Below, one piece after another: positions 1-11,453 of a stretch of 64,000 nt of DNA. The notes under the pieces are model-generated. The model was given only the letters and a program-made list of their open reading frames with translations, was not told where the DNA came from and did no database searches. The stretch's first letter is position 1; every line of letters starts with the position of its first letter. Origin of the DNA: Rutstroemia sp. NJR-2017a BVV2 (Eukaryota > Ascomycota > Leotiomycetes > Helotiales > Rutstroemiaceae); assembly GCA_002946415.1 (NCBI GenBank), contig NJPS01000038.1, positions 186,001 to 250,000 of the forward strand. Reading direction: 5' to 3'. The translations under genes were made by a program, and so were the position numbers.

Positions 1-466
1 GACACGTCCGAATACGAAGGTGATTGAGGCTCAGGGTAATCATATGGTGCGATGGAACAGTACGCGAATCATCTTACCTTCACAATCAGACAGATTGAGT
101 GAGAAGTTTGTCACCCTGTCAGTTATTTCGTTCCTCATGGTATTGATATGTCGAAATGAACAGTCGTAAAGTAGAGTTTGCCCAAAATTTCCCGTCATAT
201 TGAGCGCTGATGATGGAGACGATCGCCGAAGTGACAGAGATTCTGCCTGTTTGTTTTGACTGCCGAGAATAGACCCAATTCCGGTTCTTTGGGAATCGAT
301 CAAATTCTGCTTCCAGACCAGGCAACACACTGTCCTCCGACGGGGAGATCCCGGAATTCCCGTCTGAACGGTACGGTACCTTCGTTCCTGGACAACTGGG
401 TGGTTGGATCGGCGGAGATTGCTGCGCATTGCATATCATCTTGCTCAACAGTTCGGAATCCCTGAT

Positions 467-491
467 GCATGAGCATGAGCATGAGCATGAA
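467..491. repeat. CATGAG hexamer microsatellite
   Basis: About four copies of a CATGAG hexamer in tandem, the last one diverging to CATGAATT. It lies in DNA without a recognised gene. Confidence 0.8.
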
Positions 492-3400
492 TTATGTGAG
501 GTAAAGCGAAGGGCGCTTTCCCTGTGGTAGGGACTCAGATAGAGATCGTGAGACCTGTGAGACTTCGTAAGGATAACCAATTGGCGACGGCCCAGTAAGG
601 TTCCACTCGTTCTAGAAACCTCGGTAGAACACATGAAGAAGCTCAAGATAGCGTTTCGCCGAAGGAAAGTAAAGGATATTTACAGCAGTCGTACGTAGAT
701 TCAGGCGGGCAGGCATGGCTAGGATGTTTGAGATGAAGGGGGCCTTGAGGTAGGCTACAGTAGAGTGCTGCAGGGACCCGGGCGAGCTGGGCTCTGAAGT
801 GAGAAAGGCTCTAGTGTGGGGGCGAAGCCGCAATTTGATGGGAAAGTTTGGATGGCGGTTTGGCGATGTTCCACCGATTCTATTGGTTCCACTCACTCGC
901 TCTGGGTTCGCAGCATCCTATATCCTGTATCCTGGAGGTGTTGCAAGCCATCGGGTCGGGTAGGACTAACGGTCGCGCACTCGCGATGCGAAGTTGCAGC
1001 TTTGGTTAGTGATAGTGGGTTATATCAGTGACCTTATACCTTTGTGGGACAAGTGGAGAACTTTAAGCGTTGTGGAAGTCAAGGGAATGCATAGGGATGC
1101 ATGGCCGCTTTCCGGCAGACTTCTGTAACATCCACTCTTCCACGCGAGATGTAGGGGACGGCGTGGGAACAGGGTACCTCCGTAGGGGGGCTGACGGGCA
1201 GCAGGCTGCATCATCGGTCGGCAAGCCGAGGCGGGCTTTCGTTTCCTATACTTGCTCATCTGGATTTCATGTTCGCGGAGACGGTCCTAGATTGGAACCT
1301 TATCCGGAGACGGAGTGTCAAGTGGTGTGTGAGAAACTTGGCTGAGATGCGTAAGAAATAAGAAAAAAGAGTCAGAGATGTTGGTTGACGAAGACATCTT
1401 ACAGTCGCACGTAATGAGGGATTCTTATCCTGCTAACGGAGCCTGCCTATTTCGTAATTCTGGTAAACATCGAACAGGAAAGCTCGTAATGTACCAGGTA
1501 AATAAGATAGGACCGATTACTCCCTTTCAGGACGGCCAGCCGAGCCACATACCGGTTATGTCACACATAATCCGTCGCCATCACTTGCAAGTTGCAATGC
1601 AATCCAAAGGCCTATGTCCGTAAAGTATCGCACAGAGCGGAGGGCGTTCCAGGTCGGCTGGTATCGGCGCTGTGCTGTGGAATGACACAGAAGACGCGAA
1701 TTGAGCTGAAAGAGCAAGCGAAAGTAGGAGGCGACAGTTGAGCATGGCGATGATGTGGGAAGGATTACTTGGCACTACTCATTGTTCAACATACCCTGAA
1801 GCATTCGTGAAAGCAGGTATGCGCGCAATGTGCTGGTGCCTTCAATTCAAAGCTCGTTTCTCGCAAGAGTGGGTAGTGGCGATCCTTTTTGAGACTCCCA
1901 TTCCGTGTGTCTGGTGATGGTAACCACCGGCTCCAGACTGCATGATTTGTCCCATCCATATTAGCTACGATACCAAAACATTCTGACGCTCCTTCGAACG
2001 TTTAAGGTTATGCGCCGACACGATGATTTGGCCACATCACTGAAGCGGAGCCGCGCGCAAATGATTGGAATTCAGAGACAAGTCTATGATTGTGTTTGGT
2101 CCATTATCATGCACTGTAGAATTATGTATCAAATCAAAATCAATGACCCAGTGTAGATGATGTGTACCTCGGTGGACACGGAAAACAGGTTATTCTAGAT
2201 ATTTACAGTGACCAATTATCTATTTCTCCGCCGGATTGATACCTATTTCTGTCCGCTCGTGTGTCATCATCGCCATTCACAGAATAGAAGGTGCAACTTT
2301 CCTGATTATTCTGGTACGCAGCATGATTGGGGCTTGGATGAGTTGAAGCTTATGGTGGCACCGTTGTCAGCTGCATCAAGCGTGCACCTCGTGGTAATGC
2401 TATGAGGTAGTATTGAGCTGACTCACAAGATTTAATTACTGTACTTGCTTTACTCTGCAGCGCGCATCTCGATTCTGGAAGTCACCTCCAATAGCATTAT
2501 GATACTATGCCGTGGGTAAGAGCGGGGGTTAATTCCGTAAGGACTCCCATTTCCGCTGCAATCCTTGCGCAGCCGAAGTCATCGTCTTCCTGTGTTTACT
2601 ACCAATGTCGTGTTCGAGATAGGAAAACATCTATCCCGTCGTAGAGATTTGATAGCATCCCAGTGGTTGCTTCGGAGAAACTACTGCAATATGCCCCTAA
2701 CCGCTGTCATATACGATCATCGCGCAGTGGCAGAGATGCCGGTACACGCTAATGTCAGGTACGAAGTGATAGTTGTCAAGGGTATCCTTCAACAATCATG
2801 GCTTCGTCTAGCGACCGGCTTTGTTGGATATGGAGCCGTGAAGGGAGAGCAGAGACATAGGACAAGTAGACGTGTTCAGCAAGGATGTTAGAGGGATAGT
2901 ATGGAAAGTCAATGGAAGGGAAATGGAAGAACTATCAACAAATAGTGAGATTTCTAGTTCGTCGGATCCCCGGGAAAGCTGCATCAAACCATGCTATTGC
3001 CATGCTAGTACCCCGTCCTTCCTGCTGACAGTGTCGCCGTCTAAGCTTAAGCATGTAGCAGTTCGTCCTCAGAGACATTGTGCTCTGAGATCCGACTGGA
3101 TTCTTCTCTTCTGTGCCCTAGAAGGCTAGAAGGTGCCAATGTTGGTGTTGGCACTACTCTGGGAAGTCTGGTTCTGATGGTTGTTGTGGGATGAATGGTA
3201 TCAGCTGGGTTGTGGGAACGATTTTGCGTGGTCCGAGTTCTTGTTTGATTGGCTTTCATTACCCCTGAGTAATCTTTGACCATTTTGGACACTTTGACCG
3301 GTTTGACCACCACACAAAGTTCGTACCATGCCCAAAATAATCCTTCTAGGCATGTTCTTTCGAAATTAGACTTACCGTCAAGTAAAGTACTTTCAAATTC

Positions 3401-4954
3401 GAATCCCGCATCGAGGTGTTCTAGAGGGAGATCAATCAGCCTGTCTCAATCAAGGTCATGAAGCAAAGGTCCACTTGCTTCCACTTTCCGCTGCCGGTGG
3501 CTCGAAAGCATGTCTACTGCAATCTGATGCTGTATAATGTAGATCAACTGTTCGATAACCAATTCAATGAAACCGTTGTAAGATTTCAAAAACGATACCC
3601 TATCACATCTTATTTCTTCGATTGACCCTGAATCTGATACCGATTCCTTTCGGAAATAAGGATGTAGCTCGTTTGAACTGGGCCAATCAATGCGTCAAAT
3701 GGTTTTGTTTAAGCCGGTGATATGCCAGGTATCGTGGTCACGAGGAACAAAAAGCAGTCAGACAACATCAATTTGCTTGTGCGAGGCGTTAGTTCTCTGA
3801 TCGAGCACTGGCTGGACTAATCATGCAAATGCAATATGTAAAAGTACCTACGTACATGACGAATTTGGTGCTGTTCGTTTTGCTGGCGATGTATCTAGTA
3901 AACGCAATGCGGCGTCAGAGGAACATGACGGCCCAACGAACAACAAAATAACTGCTGTGTTCAATTCTGATTGAAGATTGAGATGCGAGGAGACCCGCGG
4001 GATTGGATCGAATGATCCAATTAGGTAGATACTTCCCAGCCAACTTTTTGTTCATGAGCTCACTATGCTTCCCATGTGGCCTGCATCTTGTTCGGCCTCA
4101 AATCTGACCAATCCTGAACGAGTATGGAGGTTTGGACGTGCACTATACTATGCCATGTATGCCCTGATGAAACATCATGAGTCGGTCGTTTACTTCAAAT
4201 GCTGTAGACCGGCGACCCTTTTCTTACTCTCCGTAAGCAAGATGGAGAACTTTGCAGCAGCGCGCAGTAGGCAGTACAGTAGTTGACTTACCATTACTTA
4301 CTACCTTGTCGACCTTAGAAGTTTGGAAGGTTGGAAGGTTCACCGCAACCCACTTTGTTCTGAAATTCTTCCAAGCAGAAGGCCCAATTCCCAGAAATCC
4401 AGAAATCCAGAAATCTGTTTCTACCCCTGGTGTTAAACCTAGACCGGATTCAGGGCAAAGCGAGGGTTGACTAGACCCATGTCAGCCCGCCATCGAACAT
4501 TCTAACCTCCTTTATGGATACCTGGGAAAGCCACATAGATCCTGGTAGGAAATTGGAGCAACCAACAAAACAGCCTTGAAAGTTTTGGCTCCTTCGTCAA
4601 ACAATCTTGATTAGCCTTTTTGGAAAATGTCTAGGATGCACAGGACACAGGGGCAATGAACATGTATCCCGCTGAAAGGGAACTTTGTGAACACAATTTT
4701 TTGTTTTTCTGCTTTCGGGGATCGGGAACCTCAACCATTGACAGAGTAACTATGGGCTTTTTGCCATGGCAATAATACCACACACCATACAGATACTGGA
4801 CGGTAAGTGCTACAGTACGACCATATACGACTCGTGGATGTTCAGCCCCGAGTCGTGGAAATTGACGAGGACGAGCATCCAAGCTTCTAACATGGAGAGA
4901 ATTTTCGCTCGGAATAACCTAATTAGGCATTGTGTGTACTCACTCACATGCACG

Positions 4955-5004
4955 AACACACACACACATACACACAATTCACACACACATACATATATAC
5001 ATAC
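4955..5004. repeat. CA-rich microsatellite
   Basis: Two runs of CACA dinucleotides broken by AATTC and followed by an ATAC/ATAT stretch. It is a simple-sequence repeat, and the frames read through it (Thr-His repeats on plus, Val-Cys repeats on minus) are artefacts of the repeat. Confidence 0.85.
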
Positions 5005-6059
5005 AGCTATCTTCCTCAAGTCATCATACACAGTAGCTGCAGCAGCATTGAGTATAGTCGCTGCTTACCGAGTAGGCAGGCGCATATTTTGTGCAGCATC
5101 TAGAATAGACACCGCAAGTCAAACTTGTAGGGACATCGCATGGCTTAAAGTCCGTTAACAGCAAGGGCATCGTAGAGCGGCCAGGGATGTAAACGTACAT
5201 TTTTATGTGAGATGAAGAAGGTCAGAGAACACGAAAGTTATTTTAAACTTACGCACTGTACTCAGCACAACTGACAGTAGCCTTCTAGAAATATGCATGG
5301 AACATCATGGGAAAAATCCAAATGCCCGTTTAACCTTCAGAAAGTGTTTCCCGTTCTATTCAAGACTCTCTGTTCATTAATTGGGTTCCCTTCTAATATC
5401 TAATGTAGTAATAATGGTGATACTGTGCATATTACCTCTACCGTTTCGTACTGTCATCCATCAGTGATTGACTGATCAACTCAACATTCACGCACTCACT
5501 CACCCATCTAATGTCTATCCAGAGAGAGAGTTTGATCTGATAGCACAAACCCATGGCATGAGAGTATAGTTCCCACTCCAATTAAGCTACAGCCTCGAAA
5601 TCCCAGAATTCCAGAATGTGTCCTAGAATCTCCTCTGTTCTTGCTTTGACCTTGAGCTTGAACTATCTTTTGAGGCTAAATCGCTCCCCGAGACCATGGA
5701 CCCAGGCTGGTCTCGATAAAAGTAATAATATTAAAAATAATCAAAGACATAATCATAATTTCATAACTTATGGTATCCATTTTCCAAGGGAAGGGATACG
5801 GTACCGTCACTACTCATTTCGAATTTTGTCTTCCTTTTTTCCCTTCCGTGTTCCCCTGGTCAATTAGTAGTCCCGCAACCTGCGTCCCAGGGCGGAGCCC
5901 GAAAAAGAAGATCTGCTCCCTTGTCTTTTTGGCTGGCATGCAATCAACTCTTGATCATATAAGACAAACTGAAAGCCCCCTTCCCACAAGAAATATAATC
6001 TCAGAATATTATAAAAACAAAAAAATATTAATCACAGAGTCCTCTTGTAAATTCCTACA

Positions 6060-6664
6060 TCTACCCGTCCTCATCCGGCTCTACTACAATCCTTCACTTC
6101 ATTCAATCAACCATCAGTCACTCAATCGATCCGGCCATCCATCTGAAGCCGACTCCCTCTCGCCTTGCCTACCGACATACACATAGTGTAATCTCGATCG
6201 AGCGAAAAGCAAACTTCTAGACTTTCTCTAAACTCTCAGAAGTATCTTGCCATCCGACAGGTCTCCAGTCCACGCAAGATCCCTATCGGCTAGCTACTTG
6301 TTTCTACGCCAACCCTGTGCATTAAAGTCACAGCTACCCGGGCCAACGCTCCAGTCACAGACTTTGTCGCAAAGCTCTTTAATAGTCAAAGCAACACAAC
6401 GCAAATTCCAACAGGATAGGAAGAAAGAGCAGATTTACATAATATCGACCATTCAGTCCAACTCAATTTCCATCATTCAGATTTTCAGCCTTCTACTTCC
6501 TTCATTTTCGAAACTTCTTCGTTGCTTCTAATCTTCTTCGCTACCCCCTGGAAATAGCTTACCAGCTTTCTTACTTCGTGCACCAATTCGGGATCCAACC
6601 AGCTTTCGCACCTCCTTTTCGCTCTAAAGAAGGCAGCCTTGTAGACGCAAGCCGCACAATCAAC
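6060..6664 (+). promoter_or_regulatory. Pyrimidine-rich 5' leader exon of the microprotein gene
   Basis: The plus strand here is rich in CT and CA with many short stops, as is usual for fungal 5' untranslated leaders. It ends in a GTGAGT splice donor at 6665. The true transcription start is not visible, so the left edge is arbitrary. Several short upstream frames exist, but none has a convincing start context. The assignment rests on the splice signals and on the downstream small ORF. Confidence 0.45.
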
Positions 6665-6854
6665 GTGAGTCAGACGAGATCCTTGTTCGTTCTCCTACTT
6701 GTTTCCGAAATATAATTAAATCTCACCCTCTTACCCTCCTCATGTATCCAATTTGGTGGCCATAATTGGTTTTGGATTTCCAATCTTATATCTATATATC
6801 CCCGTCTTCACTCGCAGGTCTCGGAAATTGTTGCTAACAGAATGTTTCTATCAG
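6665..6854 (+). other. Predicted 5'UTR intron
   Basis: The donor GTGAGT is at 6665. A TTGCTAAC branch-type sequence lies just before 6840, and a TATCAG acceptor ends at 6854, 27 nt before the ATG of the 30-codon ORF. Donor, branch site and acceptor in this order over 190 nt are what a fungal intron looks like. An earlier CAG near 6817 is an alternative acceptor. Confidence 0.6.
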
Positions 6855-6881
6855 ACCACTACAATCACCTACCAACTCAAA

Positions 6882-6974
6882 ATGTACTCCAACGAGATCT
6901 CATCTTGCAACATGGGTCGAGGTGCATATGATACAACTGGCGTTACCCCAAAGCCCCCACCACCAAAGAACTAA
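6882..6974 (+). CDS. 30-residue microprotein, function unknown
   Basis: This is a complete 30-codon ORF from ATG (context CAAAATG) to TAA. The peptide begins MYSNEISSCNMGRGAY, has two Cys-free flanks around a single Cys, and ends in a Pro run followed by Lys-Asn. It has no signal peptide or membrane segment and I recognise no family. What supports it is position: it is the first ATG after a predicted 5'UTR intron with good donor, branch and acceptor, behind a long pyrimidine-rich leader, and no larger ORF nearby could be the main coding region. Its length, low-bias composition and Pro-rich tail look like a stable short protein and not a random frame. It could instead be an upstream ORF of an unrecognised downstream reading frame, but the frames at 7.0-8.05 kb look non-coding. 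Confidence 0.5.
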   Translation: MYSNEISSCNMGRGAYDTTGVTPKPPPPKN

Positions 6975-9180
6975 ATGGCCTATCGTCCTCGATGCCATTC
7001 ACGAATGACCACGACCTGGCCACGACCCGAGAGGTTCTCACGAAGACGCGATTCTAGGATTAACATGAGCTCAATGTTTCCTCCTTTGGCTTACCGAGCC
7101 ATCGGCCTTGTCTCGACCCTCACGAATCTTCGAATCTCCTTTCACACTCCCTTTTTCGATACCATTCTCGATCTACACTTTTGCGAAAAAAATCACGCTT
7201 TTAATACTGCACAATACCCTTCTGTATAATAATCCTTCCTACGATTCGCGACGAATTTCCTTTTTCGCGCTGCGTGCGACTCTTACCTCACTCCATCGCG
7301 ATTTGGTCTGCATTCCAGACTTCGATATCGACTCATCATAATAATACTCCTTGCATTGCAAATGTTCAACAAAAGCATGGCGGTCTCGATTCACAGCACA
7401 CACTGCCAGCCAAAAGTTTTGCTCGGTTCCTTTTTGGGGAGTCTCCAGTCGAGGTTTTTGGAATTACATGCAGAAACACACATTTGGGGAATAGAGGAAA
7501 GGCGTTGCATCTAGACTTGGGCTCGTTGTTCATTCAACATTTTCATTTTTCTGCTTTTAATTGGCATTCTTTGGCTTCGGTGTTCAGACTTTGAACTGTA
7601 TTATCACTTTGTTTCAGTTGGCTCGGACACAAAAGTTGGGATTTGCTTGGGATACTAAAAACATTTGGCGGGTTGGGAAAGCTACTTGTCCGTTGATACT
7701 GGGTTTTTGGTGGGCAATTGCATATAGACTTGCTGGATGTATTTTTATCTCCTTTTCTTTGGTTGCTACATTTGCTTTTTCAGATAGATATGGCTGTCGC
7801 TATCATCCTCGCGGATTTGGGCGCGGCTCGCGTTTTGGTACACGATCAGGTTTTGGATCTTTTGACGAACCGGCGGGAATTGTATGCTTATTTTTCGAAG
7901 AAAGATTTTATTGTCTTTGTATTCTATCTTATTCTCTCCCAAGTTTTGAAGTTCCTCCTTGCTTGTTTTGCACAGCGACTGCTTTTGTTTGCACACAGAG
8001 TTACATCTTGTTGCTTTGCCTTCTTTCTAGGCAGGACCCTGATCGATGAGTGAGTGATGAAGAGGGCGTTCCATATACCCATCATAGATTGCATCTCCGC
8101 AAGGAGTTCAAAAGCAGCAGAGCGAGCGGATCAAGAAAGCGGACTTTTAACTCTAAGACATTTGGTCATTGATAATTAGATACAATAATCACCACTTTAA
8201 TATTTTGGCATCACGCAACATCCTTTCCCTTTTCAATCTGGCCGTGTCTTCTTCTCAACAGCATCCAGAGTCCAAAGGTCTAGGCACACGGATATGGCTT
8301 GGAGTGTGAGAAGAGATAGATCTTAAACACTCAAGCAAACAGCGACCACAACCGGGCAATCGATCAAGTGCGAGTCTCAGAGTAAAGCCATGTATCATAT
8401 TTCTTCTTCGCAACCACTTCCTCCGCCCATCCTTCCCGTCCCGAGTCGGCACATCATCATCATGTTCGGTCCTCTCGAATAAGCAATTATAGACGTCACC
8501 CGCAGCCACCGTGAACGTCACAAAAATATTTGCGCAAACAACCATCATCCAAGGGAGAACGGACCTCCTTTTAGAATTTGATATACGTAGAATCGCCAGG
8601 TCTAATTGGTGTGCGTCCGATTATAGATCTGACGAATTGATTTGATTGATAGGCCCCAAATATAAACCTGACATGCACGAGCGCAATGTGATAAGTTTCC
8701 TAATGCGATTGACGAGAGGGAGGCGATCTCATCTGCAGCGGGTAAAAGGGTCGGGTGGACATGATTCTGGAATATGCAAGAGAAGAGCCACACTTTCGGA
8801 TTTGTCCTCTGTTGTGTGGATCATGGGTTGTGGTGAGTTGCTGTTTTTGGAACGTAGAAAGTGTGGGGGTTTTGGGATGGGATATGGCGCTTTTGGTCTG
8901 TGCTGGTGCCCGTAGATTACTGCTGTCTGCTGGAGCTCCTTGCTGGACAGCAAGCTGTCGGCGTAGCCAAAACACGACAACGAAGACGATCTGCAACGTT
9001 TAAGCAACTTACGCTACCTAGGGGAAAACTGCGAGAATTTTACTCTGCATCGCACTTTCGAGTAGAAGCTACAGCCTACCATCTGACCAGCTCATTCGAT
9101 TACCAAGAACCCCACTACCTTCAACTCTACCAGCCAGACATCCTCCTCTTCTCCATCTTTCTACACGATAATCGCCCAAG
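6975..9180. other. Probable 3'UTR of the microprotein gene, then intergenic
   Basis: After the microprotein stop comes T-rich DNA with overlapping open frames (7561-8049, 7718-8053, 7766-7996) that read as strings of Leu, Phe and Cys from the T-richness. I think these are not genes. A 97-codon minus frame with its ATG at 8548 has a hydrophobic N-terminus and several Cys, but no other support. The last 150 nt before 9181 are CT/CA-rich and look like the leader of the ARPC5 gene. Confidence 0.45.
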
Positions 9181-9879
9181 ATGTCTATCATTCAGCAAGT
9201 CTCTAATGCTACTTTAAACGACAACTGGCGTACAATCAACATTGATGCCCTCGATCCCGATTCTTCCACCAATTTCGACATTTCCACCCTCGCACCTCAA
9301 TTCCCTCCTGTCTCCGATGCGGACATTCGTGCGCTTGCTCAGCAGGTACGACAATTACTTCGTGGAGGCGATGCAGAGGGTGCTTTAAGAGGTGCACTTG
9401 AGAATGCTCCATATGGCGGCAGTGAAGCGGTCAAGGACATTCATTTGTCAACCGTGATAGAGGTTCTGCAGAGCATCAAGGCTAGTGAGATGACACCGAT
9501 GTTGAAGAGAATTATGGGAAGTGAAGGGGGTGGAGATGTGCTGGATTGTTTAATGAAGTATCTGTGAGTCCTTCTTCTCATACATGGAGCTGCTTTCACA
9601 TAGCATCTTCATGAGCTAGCTTTGGGGTGTGTTTCATGCTGACATTGTTGTGATGGTAGATACAAAGGCATGACCTCGAAGACCCCGACGACCGCGACTA
9701 CAAGCAAACTCACTCCACAAAGTACGGGATTCTCGCAGATCGGGGGTGGGAGACCTGGGGCACCGAATGAGAGTAGCGGCGCGGCAATGAGCGTGCTCCT
9801 CAGTTGGCACGAGAAAGTTGTAGAGGTTGCCGGATTGGGATGTGTGGGAAGATGCATGACAGATTGGAGAAAGGTGTAA
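9181..9879 (+). CDS. ARPC5: Actin-related protein 2/3 complex subunit 5 (p16)
   Basis: The product is the small p16/ARPC5 subunit of the seven-protein Arp2/3 complex, which nucleates branched actin filaments at cortical patches. There are two exons, 9181-9563 and 9660-9879. The intron (GTGAGT to GTAG, 96 nt) splits a Leu codon in Lys-Tyr-Leu-Tyr-Lys-Gly. The protein is 200 residues, the usual size. Family features seen are the start MSIIQQVSNATLNDNWRTIN, the helical Arg-rich LLRGGDAEGALRGALENAPYG segment near residues 60-80, the VKDIHL block, and the C-terminal SVLLSWHEKVVEVAGLGCVGR stretch. The ATG follows a CT-rich leader with context CCAAGATG. It is monocistronic with no functional link to its neighbours. 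A splice-free reading would end at residue 128 and lose the conserved C-terminal helices, so the intron is needed. Confidence 0.93.
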
Positions 9880-11396
9880 GAGAACGGACCATTGAATTAT
9901 GAAAACAAGAGATGAGGGGGCAAAAAGCTAGGAGGGGAGGTCATGGACGAAGCATCACACAACTAGCGAAGTCGGCAGACCTTCCGCGGGGTTGCTTACA
10001 AAAGAGAAGTTCTAGATAATGGAAGATGATATCTGTAGAGGTCAAGAATGGATGATATTAACAATCATGGGTCTAGGATGTATATTACCTCGCCGACAGA
10101 ACTCAATGATGGACTTCATAGAAATCTATTCCGGATTTGTGGCCTTGCAGGACTTCGCCGTTCATAATACGAAGTCACCCCGCGGGATGGATTTTGTTCT
10201 GTCATCACCGTCAAAGCCCGAAATTGAAGTTCTCACCGTTACCCAAACGTCTCAATGTCTTCGTTCGAGATTTCTCTAGTCTGCCGTGGGACGACCCGAA
10301 TGTTGAAGAGCTTCCAAAGACATGCAGCAGCTCCATGACTCCAATTTCATACTTCATTTTTCCTTTTCTCGAAGAAAAAATTCCTAGAAATAGCCCAATT
10401 GTGGATTTTCCTCGACTGGACATCAAGATTCTGGGCTTTTCGAAAGAGTTTTCGGATTCCTGGATTTAATGATACCCGAAAGTGGGTAACAAACGTTTTG
10501 TTCTGTGGATTTGTTCTGTGGATCTTGACATACAATCATACACACGATAGCTTCCATCCCGCCTATTGGGGGACGCTCCGCAGTATACATACTGATGTAG
10601 CATCGTCGCGCAACCTTGCTGTAGTCGGCGACAAGTTCTAGAAGGCTATCAAGTGTCTCAAATAGACCATCGATTTAACAAATTGAGTGGTCTGATACGT
10701 TCATATGCATCACAGCCAAAGTTGCGGCCAATATGGGTCCGATCTCGCTGTCAAGTGTTAAAGCTCGTTCAGGCATAAACCATTGTTTGAAAAGGCCTTT
10801 CGGCGGTCTGGACCAATTAAAAATGGCCTAAATGTGATGTCCGCTCGCTAAAGTTTCCTGCCGAGTCAAGATATGGGTTGCGTGGTGTGAAAAGTTCATG
10901 GTTCGCGGCTGTAGGTCCGTTGTATCTTTGAAGAAATTGTACGGGTTGGTACCCCCACGCTGGGGTCTGAATTGCTTCATGTTTGTTGTGTGGATGAAAG
11001 TTAGATCGTGGAGGTTAGGCTCCGTTGTCGCTGTTAAGGCTTGTTTGGTCCTTTCACACCGTAACTTGCTTGCGGCTTCACCTCCTCCGTTATATAGATG
11101 CCACCATCGGTTGCTGGTATGGATACTATTGGGACTTTTGACTCACATCGTTCACTCGATAGTACCATTTATATTCTTGTATGCGAACTGCAGTTTTTGT
11201 CTCATTGAAAAGTCGGAAGTCGTTCTGATCGCTCTGAGATATATTGTGGCGTCTCTGCTTCAGTTGACCTTGCTGTCTTATATTTGTTGTTTGGTTTCCG
11301 GTGCTTGACTTGTTCAATGAGCATATATCTTACCCTCTTCCTATGAACCGTTCCGCTGGATCTATCGTCTGATTCTCACCTCTATCCCATCCTTCA
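9880..11396. other. Intergenic region
   Basis: I see no gene. A 136-codon plus frame (10898-11308) has an ATG but reads as hydrophobic Leu/Val/Cys-rich sequence with no recognisable motif. It lies where the transporter promoter should be. Plus and minus frames at 10.1-10.5 kb are mutual shadows. Confidence 0.5.
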
Positions 11397-11453
11397 TCCT
11401 CCCCCTTTCTTTTCCCTCCCTCCTCCCCACCCATCCACCACCTTCACATAACC
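11397..11453 (+). promoter_or_regulatory. Pyrimidine tract in the transporter leader
   Basis: An almost pure C/T stretch runs up to CACATAACC immediately before the transporter ATG at 11454. Such tracts are common just around transcription starts of well-expressed fungal genes. It suggests a short leader here. Confidence 0.5.

Larger units (their letters stand above)
1..6059. other. Gene-free stretch, nothing assignable
   Basis: I see no supportable gene here. The longest open frame (119-646, minus, 175 codons) crosses a CATGAG repeat that translates as alternating Cys-Ser and matches no family I know. The other frames are short and without start context or splice signals. Composition is mixed and neither strongly AT-rich nor GC-rich, so there is no clear sign of a mutated transposon by eye. 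It may hold intergenic DNA, untranslated RNA or old degraded genes. Confidence 0.5.

Noticed and set aside
119..646. 175-codon minus-strand ORF
   Set aside because: It crosses a hexamer microsatellite, has no recognisable domain and no splice or context support.
7561..8053. Overlapping T-rich plus ORFs of 111-162 codons
   Set aside because: Leu/Phe/Cys-rich reading of T-rich DNA in two competing frames, lacking family motifs; more likely 3'UTR.
8255..8548. 97-codon minus ORF with hydrophobic start and several cysteines (secreted-protein look)
   Set aside because: The hydrophobic stretch is short and weak, Cys spacing is irregular, and neither flank shows leader or splice features; chance frame is as likely.
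10898..11308. 136-codon plus ORF upstream of the sugar transporter
   Set aside because: Hydrophobic by T-richness, without transporter motifs, and sits where the transporter promoter should be.
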